Positions 5,783 through 12,522 of a stretch of DNA of 12,609 nucleotides are shown in pieces. A program made the position numbers and the translations under genes. The stretch is from JBDIBB01 sp039812685 (GTDB lineage Bacteria; Acidobacteriota; Vicinamibacteria; Vicinamibacterales; JAFNAJ01), in the NCBI GenBank assembly GCA_039812685.1, contig JBDIBB010000110.1:1-12609 (forward strand), given 5' to 3'. Below the pieces are notes generated by a model. The model had not been told where the DNA came from. It ran no database searches and worked only from the letters and a program-made list of their open reading frames with translations. Position 1 is the first letter of the stretch; every line of letters starts with the position of its first letter.

Positions 5783-7867
5783 TCACGCGGCCTCGGCGCC
5801 CAGCCGTCCCATGAGCGCCGACAGGCCGCCTGCGTCGAGAATCAGGCCGACACGGCCGTCGCCGAGAATGGCGCCGCCCGCGATGCCGCGCACGTGCGCG
5901 AAGCCGTCGCCCAGCGACTTGATGACGACCTCCTGCTTGCCGAGCAACTGGTCCACGAGCAGCGCGAGCGGCCGGCCATCGCCCTCGATCACGACGACGG
6001 TAGCCTCTGCCGGGTCCTGCACGGCGCCGTCGACGTGGAACAGCTCTCCAAGTCCCACCAGCGGCATGAGCGAGTCGCGCACGCGAATCATCCGCGGCAC
6101 GCCGTGCACGTGGTGGATCTGGTCGGCCCGCGGGCGCAGCGACTCGCGAATCGAGAAGGTGGGCAGCACGAACCGCTGCGCTCCCACGCGCAGCAACAGC
6201 CCTTCGACGATGGCGAGCGTGAGCGGCAACTTGATGAAGAACGTCGTCCCCTGCCCCACGACCGTCTGGATGTCGACGCGGCCGCGCAGCGCTTCGATGT
6301 TGCGCCGCACGACGTCCATCCCCACGCCACGACCGGAGATCTCCGTCACCTTCTCGGCCGTCGAGAACCCGGGCCTGAAGATCAACTGGCAGATCTCCTG
6401 CGTCGCCAGCGACTCGCCCGGCTGCACGAGGCCCTGGGCCACGGCCTTGGCCAGGATGCGGTCGAGGTCGAGGCCGCCGCCGTCATCGGCGATGCCGATC
6501 ACGATGCTGCCGCCCTCGTGAAAGGCCGACAGCGACAGCCGGCCGGCGGGCGCCTTGCCACGCGAGGTGCGCACGTCGGCCGTCTCGATCCCGTGATCCA
6601 CGCTGTTGCGTACCATGTGCATCAACGGGTCGTTGATGTCCTCCACGACCTTGCGGTCCAGTTCGGTGTCTTCGCCCGAGAGCACGAGGTCGATCGTCTT
6701 CCCCGAGTTCCGGCTGAGATCGCGCACGAGCCGCGCCATCTTCTGGAACGTCTGTCGGATGGGCACCATGCGCATCGACATGGCGTTGCGCTGCAGGTCG
6801 CCGGTGATCCGGCGCAACTGCGCGAGGTTGCGCGAGAGACGCTCGTCGCCCAACCCGAGCAGCGCGGGGTCGGCGCTGATGATCGACTGCACGATCACGA
6901 GTTCGCCGACCATGTCGACCAGGTTGTCGAGCTTGCGCGTGTCGACCTTCACCGAGGCGGCGCCCGTCTCCTCCATCCGGCGGCCGCCGCGAACGGTCGC
7001 CTCGGTCGCTCGCGCCGGCGGCGGCGCCGCGGCGGCCGGTACGGCCGCCGGCACGCCCGCCACCGGTGGGGGCTCGGGGCCGACGGCCGGGATGGCCGCA
7101 TCACGCGGGCCCGTTCCTCCACCCTGGGCGAGCGCGCCGATCACCGCTTCGAGGCCGGCCTTCGCGGCGCTCACGTCGACAGCGGGCTGTCCCGCGAGCC
7201 GCGGCGCGAGGTCGTTGATCATCGTCGTCAGCAGGTCGACCGACTTGAGGATGGCGTCGATCTCCGGCGGTCCGACGTGCAGCTGGCCGGAACGGCCCAG
7301 GTCGAGCAGGTTCTCCACCTTGTGGGCGAATTCCTGCACCGACTTCACGCCGAGGGCGCCGGCATTGCCCTTGATCGTGTGGAAGGGACGGAAGATGTCG
7401 TTCAGCAGCTTCCGGTCGTCGGAGCTGCTCTCCAACTGGAGGACGACGGCCTCGATCGTCCCGAGGTGGTCGAGGGCCTCGGCGATGAACATCGCCGTGA
7501 GTTCGGGGTCGGTGCGCAACACCTCGAGTTCGTCATCCTCGGCAGGCGCGGCGGGGCCGGCCGGGGACACCGGCGGAGAGTCGGGCGCACGGGCACCCGT
7601 CTTCCAGGCGGTCCACGCCGATTCCAGCCGGGCGAAGCGCTCGGCGCCCTCGCCCCCGTCCTCGCCTCGTGCGGCCAGATCGGAGAGGAGCACGGCGATG
7701 GCGTCCAGGCCGGGCCATGGGGCCGATGTGAATCGGGTCGCCAGAGTCAGGCACTCGGCGCCGATGCGCGCCTGCTCGGCGTCCGTCTCGCCGAGCACGA
7801 CGTCGCAGGCCAGGCGACCGAGCGCCGCGTCGATGTCACGAATGAATTCGTCTCTGTTGGGTTCCAT
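5783..7867 (-). CDS. cheA: Chemotaxis histidine kinase CheA
   Basis: CheA autophosphorylates in receptor arrays and passes phosphate to CheY and CheB. Numbered from ATG 7867 (694 residues): residues 1-92 are a helical N-terminal region with no recognised motif; the Hpt (P1) domain at about 118-225 has the phosphorylated His163 in FHTIKGNAGALG; a Pro/Ala-rich linker covers about 230-300 with no visible P2 (CheY-binding) domain; the P3 dimerisation helices begin near VKVDTRKLDNLVDMVGEL (306); the P4 ATPase has Asn421 in MVRNSVDHGIE, GIADDGGG (461-462 Asp pair) and GRGVGMDVV (512-520); the CheW-like P5 runs from about 553 to 685. All catalytic boxes are intact. An in-frame ATG at 7921 would add 18 residues, but neither start has a clear ribosome site; I prefer 7867 because a FliA-like -10 box at 7931-7938 would leave almost no leader for 7921. 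First gene of the cheA-cheB run. Confidence 0.97.
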   Translation of the reverse strand: MEPNRDEFIRDIDAALGRLACDVVLGETDAEQARIGAECLTLATRFTSAPWPGLDAIAVLLSDLAARGEDGGEGAERFARLESAWTAWKTGARAPDSPPVSPAGPAAPAEDDELEVLRTDPELTAMFIAEALDHLGTIEAVVLQLESSSDDRKLLNDIFRPFHTIKGNAGALGVKSVQEFAHKVENLLDLGRSGQLHVGPPEIDAILKSVDLLTTMINDLAPRLAGQPAVDVSAAKAGLEAVIGALAQGGGTGPRDAAIPAVGPEPPPVAGVPAAVPAAAAPPPARATEATVRGGRRMEETGAASVKVDTRKLDNLVDMVGELVIVQSIISADPALLGLGDERLSRNLAQLRRITGDLQRNAMSMRMVPIRQTFQKMARLVRDLSRNSGKTIDLVLSGEDTELDRKVVEDINDPLMHMVRNSVDHGIETADVRTSRGKAPAGRLSLSAFHEGGSIVIGIADDGGGLDLDRILAKAVAQGLVQPGESLATQEICQLIFRPGFSTAEKVTEISGRGVGMDVVRRNIEALRGRVDIQTVVGQGTTFFIKLPLTLAIVEGLLLRVGAQRFVLPTFSIRESLRPRADQIHHVHGVPRMIRVRDSLMPLVGLGELFHVDGAVQDPAEATVVVIEGDGRPLALLVDQLLGKQEVVIKSLGDGFAHVRGIAGGAILGDGRVGLILDAGGLSALMGRLGAEAA

Positions 7868-7930
7868 GGCCGGCTGGGCGGCGGGCGGCGCTGCCGTGAA
7901 CCGGCACGCACTCCCGCACATGCAGCCGTG

Positions 7931-7958
7931 AAATCGGCATCGGGCGAGAGCGGCTTGA
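7931..7958 (-). promoter_or_regulatory. Possible sigma-28 (FliA) promoter of cheA-cheB
   Basis: Minus-strand sequence reads TCAAGCCG, 12 nt, GCCGATTT. The downstream box has the six-base GCCGAT core; the upstream TCAAG is identical in its eight bases to the upstream box before the kinase-like gene at 12492-12499. Spacing is one nucleotide longer than the enteric ideal. It is located in the non-coding gap before cheA, after the 168-aa protein gene. Confidence 0.4.
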
Positions 7959-7969
7959 GCGCAGCCGTG

Positions 7970-7986
7970 GCGCCTCGCCGAGGCGC
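7970..7986 (-). other. Perfect 8-bp inverted repeat in the gap before cheA
   Basis: The sequence gcgcctcg-c-cgaggcgc forms an 8-bp perfect inverted repeat with a 1-nt centre (a hairpin with about 6 bp and a 5-nt loop). It lies 35 nt downstream of the 168-aa protein's stop and upstream of the putative cheA promoter. There is no T run, so it is at best a weak terminator or a messenger-stabilising structure. Confidence 0.35.
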
Positions 7987-8020
7987 GTCGACCCCGCGCC
8001 GCGACGGCGCCGGCAACCCT

Positions 8021-8527
8021 TCAGGGCTGTTGATGAACGTCGATCCAGTGGAGCCGCTGGCCAAGCGGCCGCCGCGGGGGTCGCCGCGGATCGATGTCGG
8101 CCGGCCAGGCGATCTGCACGCCCCTGAGGCCCGCCGGGGGCTCTGCCCAGGTGAGTGCGACACCCCGTGCCGGTTGTGGGGGTGGTGCGGGCCGGGACGG
8201 TCGCGCGCTCCGCCGCGCCGCACGCGCGGGCTGGGCGTCGTGGACGATCTGCTCGATGCGCCTCACCACCTCGGCCAGCGTGGGGGCGTCCTCCGGGGGA
8301 GGCGCCGGCTTGGCGGCACCAGCCCGGGCCACGGAGTGGGATTGCGCTGGCGCCACAGCCCGCGACGCCTCACCGGGTGTCCTGGCCGGCCGGCCCGGCG
8401 AGGCCACGCCGGCGCCGGCCACCTTCGCGAGCGTCCGCCCACCCTCGGGCCGCGCCATCGTGGTCGACGGCACGGCGATCGCTGCCGTGATCCAGGTCGC
8501 CAGCCACACCAGCCGCTGCACGCGCAT
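8021..8527 (-). CDS. Small secreted Pro/Ala-rich protein of unknown function
   Basis: I do not recognise this 168-residue protein. Its first 25 residues look like an export signal: Arg2 and Arg5, then a hydrophobic stretch LVWLATWITAAIAV and a small-residue region ending near TMA. The rest is low-complexity and basic, rich in Pro, Ala and Arg, interrupted by a predicted amphipathic helix (PTLAEVVRRIEQIVHDAQ, 82-99) and a more ordered C-terminal part (about 123-168) with VALTWAEPPAGLRGVQIAWP. The start ATG 8527 has GAGAGG 6 nt upstream, and it begins 18 nt after the carbonic anhydrase gene, so the two are probably co-transcribed. Translation is supported by the ribosome site, the signal-like N-terminus and the operon spacing, but composition alone could mislead in such GC-rich DNA. 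A Pro-rich periplasmic or envelope-spanning linker is possible; no function is claimed. Confidence 0.65.
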   Translation of the reverse strand: MRVQRLVWLATWITAAIAVPSTTMARPEGGRTLAKVAGAGVASPGRPARTPGEASRAVAPAQSHSVARAGAAKPAPPPEDAPTLAEVVRRIEQIVHDAQPARAARRSARPSRPAPPPQPARGVALTWAEPPAGLRGVQIAWPADIDPRRPPRRPLGQRLHWIDVHQQP

Positions 8528-8545
8528 GACGAGCCTCTCTCCCGC

Positions 8546-9256
8546 TCAGCGCGCGCCGGCCGTCACGTCCGCCGACAGATGCACCGGGGCACTGAAGCGG
8601 ACGCGGCCGGTGGTCAGTTCGTAATAGGCACCGACCACCTTCAGTTGACCACCTTCCACGGCGCCGCGCACGACGTCGCTGCGATCGAGCAGGTCGTTCA
8701 CCGACTCCTCGACAACGGCGAGGACGGCTTCGCGCAGGTGCTCGACGTCGGCCGGGGTCGTCAGCCGATCGAACGCGGGCCGGATCTCCTTCATGACGTA
8801 GTCGAGGTTCGGTCCCAGGGGCTGGGCCGAAGGTCCGGTCTCGATGGCGGCCCGCACCATGTCGCACGACTCGTGGCCCATCACCACGAGCAGCGGCACG
8901 TGCAGTTGCCCGATGGCGTATTCGACCGACGCCAGCACGGCCCTGTCCACGACGCCACCCGCGGTGCGGACGACGAAGATCTGGCCGAGTCCCGCGTTGA
9001 AGACCGTCTCGGGAGGCACGCGCGCGTCGGCACACGACAGCACGACGGCCGCGGGCGATTGACGCCCATCGGCCGCCGGTCGTGTCTGCGCGTCGAGTGG
9101 CGGCGCGGCGCCGGGGTCGTTCACGAACCGCTGATTGCCGCGCTCGAGCCGCTCGACCGGATCGGGAGGATCCTGGGCGGCGCCCTGCCCGCCGGCGCCG
9201 GCGGTCGCAAGGGCCAGGATCGCGGCGACGACAACGCTGGCGATGGGCTTCTGCAT
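8546..9256 (-). CDS. Exported beta-class carbonic anhydrase
   Basis: The enzyme would interconvert carbon dioxide and bicarbonate. Zinc-site residues of beta-carbonic anhydrases are all present: Cys75 and Asp77-Arg79 in LSCADARVPPETVF, and His128 and Cys131 in MGHESCDMV; Asp77/Arg79 form the catalytic dyad. The RVAGN-type motif appears as VVRTAGGVVD (95-104), with Gly where Asn is common. Residues 1-28 form a typical signal peptide (KPIASVVVAAILALATAGAG then QGAAQ), so the mature enzyme of about 208 residues should be periplasmic or otherwise outside the cytoplasm, unlike most bacterial beta enzymes such as E. coli Can. The ATG at 9256 has GAGGA 6 nt upstream. It lies 26 nt after motB and 18 nt before the small secreted protein, so it appears to be the third gene of a motA-motB unit. 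That context is unusual for this family. Confidence 0.92.
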   Translation of the reverse strand: MQKPIASVVVAAILALATAGAGGQGAAQDPPDPVERLERGNQRFVNDPGAAPPLDAQTRPAADGRQSPAAVVLSCADARVPPETVFNAGLGQIFVVRTAGGVVDRAVLASVEYAIGQLHVPLLVVMGHESCDMVRAAIETGPSAQPLGPNLDYVMKEIRPAFDRLTTPADVEHLREAVLAVVEESVNDLLDRSDVVRGAVEGGQLKVVGAYYELTTGRVRFSAPVHLSADVTAGAR

Positions 9257-9282
9257 GGTGGTCCTCGTCGCTGGCGCCGGGA

Positions 9283-10137
9283 TCAGTGCGCCGCATCACC
9301 GCCGTCGCGCGTAGCGGCGGGCGCACTCCCACCGGTCGCCGCGCTGGCGACGACGTGCGTGGTCGCCACGACGATGGAGACACGGCGATTGCGTGGATCC
9401 AGCGGGAGATCCTGCAGGCGGAGCTTCGTGTCGGCGAACCCGCGCACCGCCTTCACCTGGTGGTCGCGCAGGCCGCCGCTTGCCATGATCCGCCGCGCCG
9501 CATTGGCGCGATCCGATGAGAGTTCCCAGTTCGAATAGTCGCCACGGCGCGAATACGGGCGACTGTCGGTGTGCCCTTCCAGCACCACGTCGTTCGGCAA
9601 CTGGCCGAGTTCCTTCGCGATCGCGGCGAGGATGCGGCCCGTCTCCGGCTTCAGTTGCGCGCTGCCCGAGTCGAAGAACGTCGCGTCCTCTCGCTCGAGC
9701 AGTTCGATGCGCAGGCCCTCGGCGGTGACCTGCATCTCGATCTGCTTGCCCAGCGACTTGAAGTCGGGCAGGCTTTCGAGCACCGCGCGCAGCCGGCCCG
9801 CCGTCCGCTCCAGGGTGGCGCGCGCCTGCTCTTCGGTCATCGGGCCGTCCGGGCGCACGATGGGTGCGCTGGGCGGTTGATCCGGGTTCAGCGGGGCCTG
9901 ATCGCCGCCCGGGATCATCCCGGTGGACTTCTCGAAGTCGAACACGCCGGGGTCGCGGAAATACCCGCCGATGGCCGCCCGCACCGCGCTGCTCTGCGCG
10001 AGGATCCACATCACGAGGAAGAAGGCCATCATCGCCGTGACGAAGTCGGCGTAGGCCACCTTCCACGCCCCGCCGTGATGGCCGGCCTGGCCGCCCTTGC
10101 GGATCTTCTTGATGACGATGACCGACGGGTTCTTCAC
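9283..10137 (-). CDS. motB: Flagellar motor stator protein MotB
   Basis: MotB pairs with MotA to form the ion channel that drives flagellar rotation and anchors it to peptidoglycan. The 284-residue product has a basic cytoplasmic N-terminus (IKKIRKGG), one membrane helix at about residues 27-47 containing the essential ion-binding Asp31 in VAYADFVTAMMAFF, a periplasmic linker with possible plug region (about 48-130), and a C-terminal OmpA-like peptidoglycan-binding domain (about 140-265) with LEGHTDSRPYS, SNWELSSDRA and NRRVSIVV. The Gly-His-His-Gly-Gly-Ala-Trp-Lys-Val-Ala-Tyr-Ala-Asp-Phe context is typical of proton-type MotB. The start is GTG at 10137, with GGAGA 7 nt upstream, 28 nt after motA. 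I see no reason to doubt activity. Confidence 0.97.
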   Translation of the reverse strand: MKNPSVIVIKKIRKGGQAGHHGGAWKVAYADFVTAMMAFFLVMWILAQSSAVRAAIGGYFRDPGVFDFEKSTGMIPGGDQAPLNPDQPPSAPIVRPDGPMTEEQARATLERTAGRLRAVLESLPDFKSLGKQIEMQVTAEGLRIELLEREDATFFDSGSAQLKPETGRILAAIAKELGQLPNDVVLEGHTDSRPYSRRGDYSNWELSSDRANAARRIMASGGLRDHQVKAVRGFADTKLRLQDLPLDPRNRRVSIVVATTHVVASAATGGSAPAATRDGGDAAH

Positions 10138-10165
10138 GGACCGTCTCCAGTCGGGCCGCCCGCGA

Positions 10166-11047
10166 TCACGCGGCCTGAGCGGCCTGCGTCGCCGCCGCCC
10201 CCGCCTGCTTGCAGAACTTCTCGGTCTCGTCGAAGCTCGGCCTGACCTCGCTCGGCAGGACCCGCCGCGCGAACTCGACCGCGATCGCCGGCGGGAAGCC
10301 CTTGTAGACGGCGAGCAGGCCCGTCTTGATGCACACGAGGTAGTGCGCGTCCTCGTTGACGCTGTGCTCCATGTTGGTGGCCATGGGGCCGACGAACCCG
10401 TAGCACAGAAGGATGCCGAGGAACGTGCCGACCAGCGCGGCCGCTACGTGGTGGCCGATCTCCTCCACCGGTCCATCAATGGCCTGCATCGTGATGACGA
10501 TGCCGAGCACGGCGGCCACGATGCCGAGGCCCGGCAACGCATCGCCGGTCTTCTGGAGCGTGTGGGAGGGCTTGAGCGCCTCGTGATGGTGGACGTCGAG
10601 ATCCTCGTCCATCAGCGCCTCGAGATCGTGGGGGGCGATGCCGCCGAGGATGATGACCTTGATGGAGTCGGTGAGGAAGTGCACCGCGTGATGGTTGGCC
10701 ATGAACTTCGGGTACCTGGCCATGATCGGGCTCTTCGTGGCGTCTTCCACGTGGCTCTCCAGGGCCATCACGCCCGACTGCTGCGTCAGCTTGAACAACT
10801 GGTAGAGCATGCCGAGCAGCTCCAGATAGTCCTGCTTGTTCGGCCGGGAGCCGAAGAACCCCTTCAGCTGTCCCGCGATGGCCTTCAGCACCGGCAGCGG
10901 CGTGCTCGTGACGAGCGAACCGAGGGCGGCCCCGCCGATGACGACGAGTTCAGACGGCTGGATCAGCACGCCCAGCGCGCCGCCCGCCATCATGAAGCCC
11001 CCGAGCACGGACACGAGGACGATGACCGAGCCGACGATGACCAGCAT
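10166..11047 (-). CDS. motA: Flagellar motor stator protein MotA
   Basis: MotA forms the rotating pentamer of the stator unit with MotB and contacts the rotor. The 293-residue product has four membrane helices: about 3-22 (IVGSVIVLVSVLGGFMM), about 32-48, about 172-192 (PGLGIVAAVLGIVITM) and about 203-222 (AALVGTFLGILLCYGFVGP), with a large charged cytoplasmic loop between helices 2 and 3. The conserved proline and PGLG segment of helix 3 and the PxA-containing end of helix 4 fit the family. I chose ATG 11047 over the in-frame TTG at 11050, because GAGGAG lies 6 nt upstream. It lies 105 nt downstream of the kinase-like gene, and a strong FliA-like promoter starts at that gene's stop codon. 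Confidence 0.98.
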   Translation of the reverse strand: MLVIVGSVIVLVSVLGGFMMAGGALGVLIQPSELVVIGGAALGSLVTSTPLPVLKAIAGQLKGFFGSRPNKQDYLELLGMLYQLFKLTQQSGVMALESHVEDATKSPIMARYPKFMANHHAVHFLTDSIKVIILGGIAPHDLEALMDEDLDVHHHEALKPSHTLQKTGDALPGLGIVAAVLGIVITMQAIDGPVEEIGHHVAAALVGTFLGILLCYGFVGPMATNMEHSVNEDAHYLVCIKTGLLAVYKGFPPAIAVEFARRVLPSEVRPSFDETEKFCKQAGAAATQAAQAA

Positions 11048-11128
11048 CAATTGCTCCTCGGGCCGCCGTGCCTCCGCACGGCGCGCGCGTACCAGACGCC
11101 CGACGGTGGCCGTCCCCGCACACCGCGT

Positions 11129-11155
11129 GAATCGACCCCGTTGGTGAAGTCTTTA
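11129..11155 (-). promoter_or_regulatory. Likely sigma-28 (FliA) promoter of motA-motB
   Basis: Minus-strand sequence reads TAAAGACT, exactly 11 nt, GTCGATTC. The upstream box matches the FliA -35 consensus TAAAGTTT at 6 of 8 positions and the downstream box matches GCCGATAA at 5 of 8. It is about 82 nt upstream of the motA ATG. The TAA that opens the upstream box is also the stop codon of the preceding gene. FliA control of motA is well known in enteric bacteria. Confidence 0.55.
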
Positions 11156-12436
11156 GCTGAGGGCCGACGCCGCGGCGGTCCAATCGGCGATCGGAACGAT
11201 CAGGGTCACGCGCAGGTCGCCGTTGACGCCCGCTCCGGCCGTGAACGTCCATCCGTGGGCGCGGGCCAGGCGCCGGCAGGCGCAGAGCAGCGGCCCGCTC
11301 CACCGTGCGCGGCGGTCGTAATGCGGACGGCAGACCGTCCCGTCCTCACCCGCGTCCGGCGGTGCCGGCGCCGAGGTGGTCAGTCGCCATCCGTCGTCGG
11401 TCGCCTCGAGCACCGCCGCAGCGGTGCCGGCGCCGCAACCCGTGTGCAGCCTCAGCAGGACCGCCACCGTCTCGGCGAGGTCGGTGGACTGCGTGACGGC
11501 AGGAGCCAGGTCCAGGCGCGCCGTCCGCCTCACCTCGATGGCCGGAACCGGGAGGCCTTCGCCCCGGAGACGAACCCGCACGTCGCTCAGCAACGTGGGG
11601 AGATCGACTTCGGTGGCGGTCCCGCCCTGGGGGATCCTCGCCATGAAGGTCAACAGCCCGGCGAGCCGTGCCACCTGTCGGACGGCGGTGTGGAGTTCGG
11701 CGATGTCGCGGCGTGCGGCCGGCTCGAACGTCTCCAGATCGAGCAGCCCTTCCGAAAGACCGACCAGCATCGAGAGTGCGTTGTTGAGATCGTGCGCGGC
11801 GCCGCCGGCGATGGAACTGGCCGCGCGTTCGGCGTGATCGACCGCCAGGGCTTCCTGCGCCAGCCGCACGTCGGTCACCATCTCGCGCCACACGCCGGCC
11901 GCCCGCGCGCGGTGCAGCGCGAGCGTCAGGTGCGGCACCAACCGGTCGAGCAGCACGAGATCGGTCCTGCTCGCCGCCAGGCCGGGCGGCCAGGCGACCA
12001 GCAGCGTGAAGCGTGCCCCGTCGCTCCCGGAGAGCGGCGCGACCGCCAGATCCGGCCCGTGCCCCTCGCGGTCGCTGACGAATCGGCCCGAGACCATCGC
12101 GTCAGATCGCACGAGCCTGGCCAGCGGACCACTGAGCGGGGCCAGCCATGCCGGCGCATCGCGCTCCGCGCTGCGCCATCCAGGCCCTGCCGCGCACAGC
12201 GTGGCGAACTGAGAGTCGGCGGTCGTGCTGAACAACGCCGCCGCGCTGCCGCGAATCAGGCGCTCCACGCCGGTGACGGCTGCCGCCTGGACGGTGTCCT
12301 GATCCTCGGTCGCATGGACACGCTCGATCTCCGCGAGCAGCGCGTCGAAGGCCACGGCCGGCGGGGCCGTCGCGACGAGCGTCAGCCCGACGTTGTCTGA
12401 CGCGGGAGGTCCGTGGGCTGGTGCGGAGAAACGCAT
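11153..12436 (-). CDS. GAF plus histidine-kinase-like protein with degenerate ATPase half
   Basis: This soluble protein of 427 residues appears to have a GAF-like sensory region (about 30-175), a helix linker, and a dimerisation/phospho-acceptor helix pair with a clear H box: IAGGAAHDLNNALSMLVGL, His215, in the style of NtrB-like kinases. The C-terminal part occupies the place of an HATPase domain (about 275-415), but its signature boxes are eroded: the N box position reads VAVLLRLHTGCGAG without Asn, no DxGxG box is visible, and the usual GLGLxL-xRRxxxAHGG reads SGPLLCACRRLARAHGW. It may therefore be a pseudokinase that receives or relays phosphate, or a kinase diverged beyond recognition by eye. 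There is no membrane segment. The ATG at 12436 has no clear ribosome site; a FliA-like promoter lies 37 nt upstream. It precedes motA and is probably a chemotaxis or motility regulator, but its partner is unknown. Confidence 0.82.
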   Translation of the reverse strand: MRFSAPAHGPPASDNVGLTLVATAPPAVAFDALLAEIERVHATEDQDTVQAAAVTGVERLIRGSAAALFSTTADSQFATLCAAGPGWRSAERDAPAWLAPLSGPLARLVRSDAMVSGRFVSDREGHGPDLAVAPLSGSDGARFTLLVAWPPGLAASRTDLVLLDRLVPHLTLALHRARAAGVWREMVTDVRLAQEALAVDHAERAASSIAGGAAHDLNNALSMLVGLSEGLLDLETFEPAARRDIAELHTAVRQVARLAGLLTFMARIPQGGTATEVDLPTLLSDVRVRLRGEGLPVPAIEVRRTARLDLAPAVTQSTDLAETVAVLLRLHTGCGAGTAAAVLEATDDGWRLTTSAPAPPDAGEDGTVCRPHYDRRARWSGPLLCACRRLARAHGWTFTAGAGVNGDLRVTLIVPIADWTAAASALS

Positions 12437-12472
12437 GAACGGTCGGACACGCGGACGCTGCGTGCGCCCGGG

Positions 12473-12499
12473 TAATCGGCCGGACCGGCATCGGCTTGA
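12473..12499 (-). promoter_or_regulatory. Likely sigma-28 (FliA) promoter of the kinase-like gene
   Basis: Minus-strand sequence reads TCAAGCCG, exactly 11 nt, GCCGATTA. The downstream box matches the FliA -10 consensus GCCGATAA at 7 of 8 positions, the best in the window; the upstream box matches TAAAGTTT at 4 of 8 (T, A, A, G). It ends 36 nt before the ATG, predicting a leader of about 30 nt. Confidence 0.5.
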
Positions 12500-12522
12500 C
12501 CGGCGCCTCCACCGGCGGCCAG

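Noticed and set aside
7922..7969. Two copies of gcagccgtg (7922-7930 and 7961-7969) flanking the putative cheA promoter.
   Set aside because: A 9-nt direct repeat 39 nt apart is not remarkable in this composition and shows no further copies or symmetry pointing to an operator.
5594..9538. A very long plus-strand open frame of 1314 codons, and others at 10097-12400, 441-2225 and 2057-3643.
   Set aside because: They lie antisense to cheA, motA, motB, cheB and other certain genes, are rich in Arg, His, Asp and Gly as expected of antisense GC-rich codons, and show no domain motif. They are by-products of codon bias.
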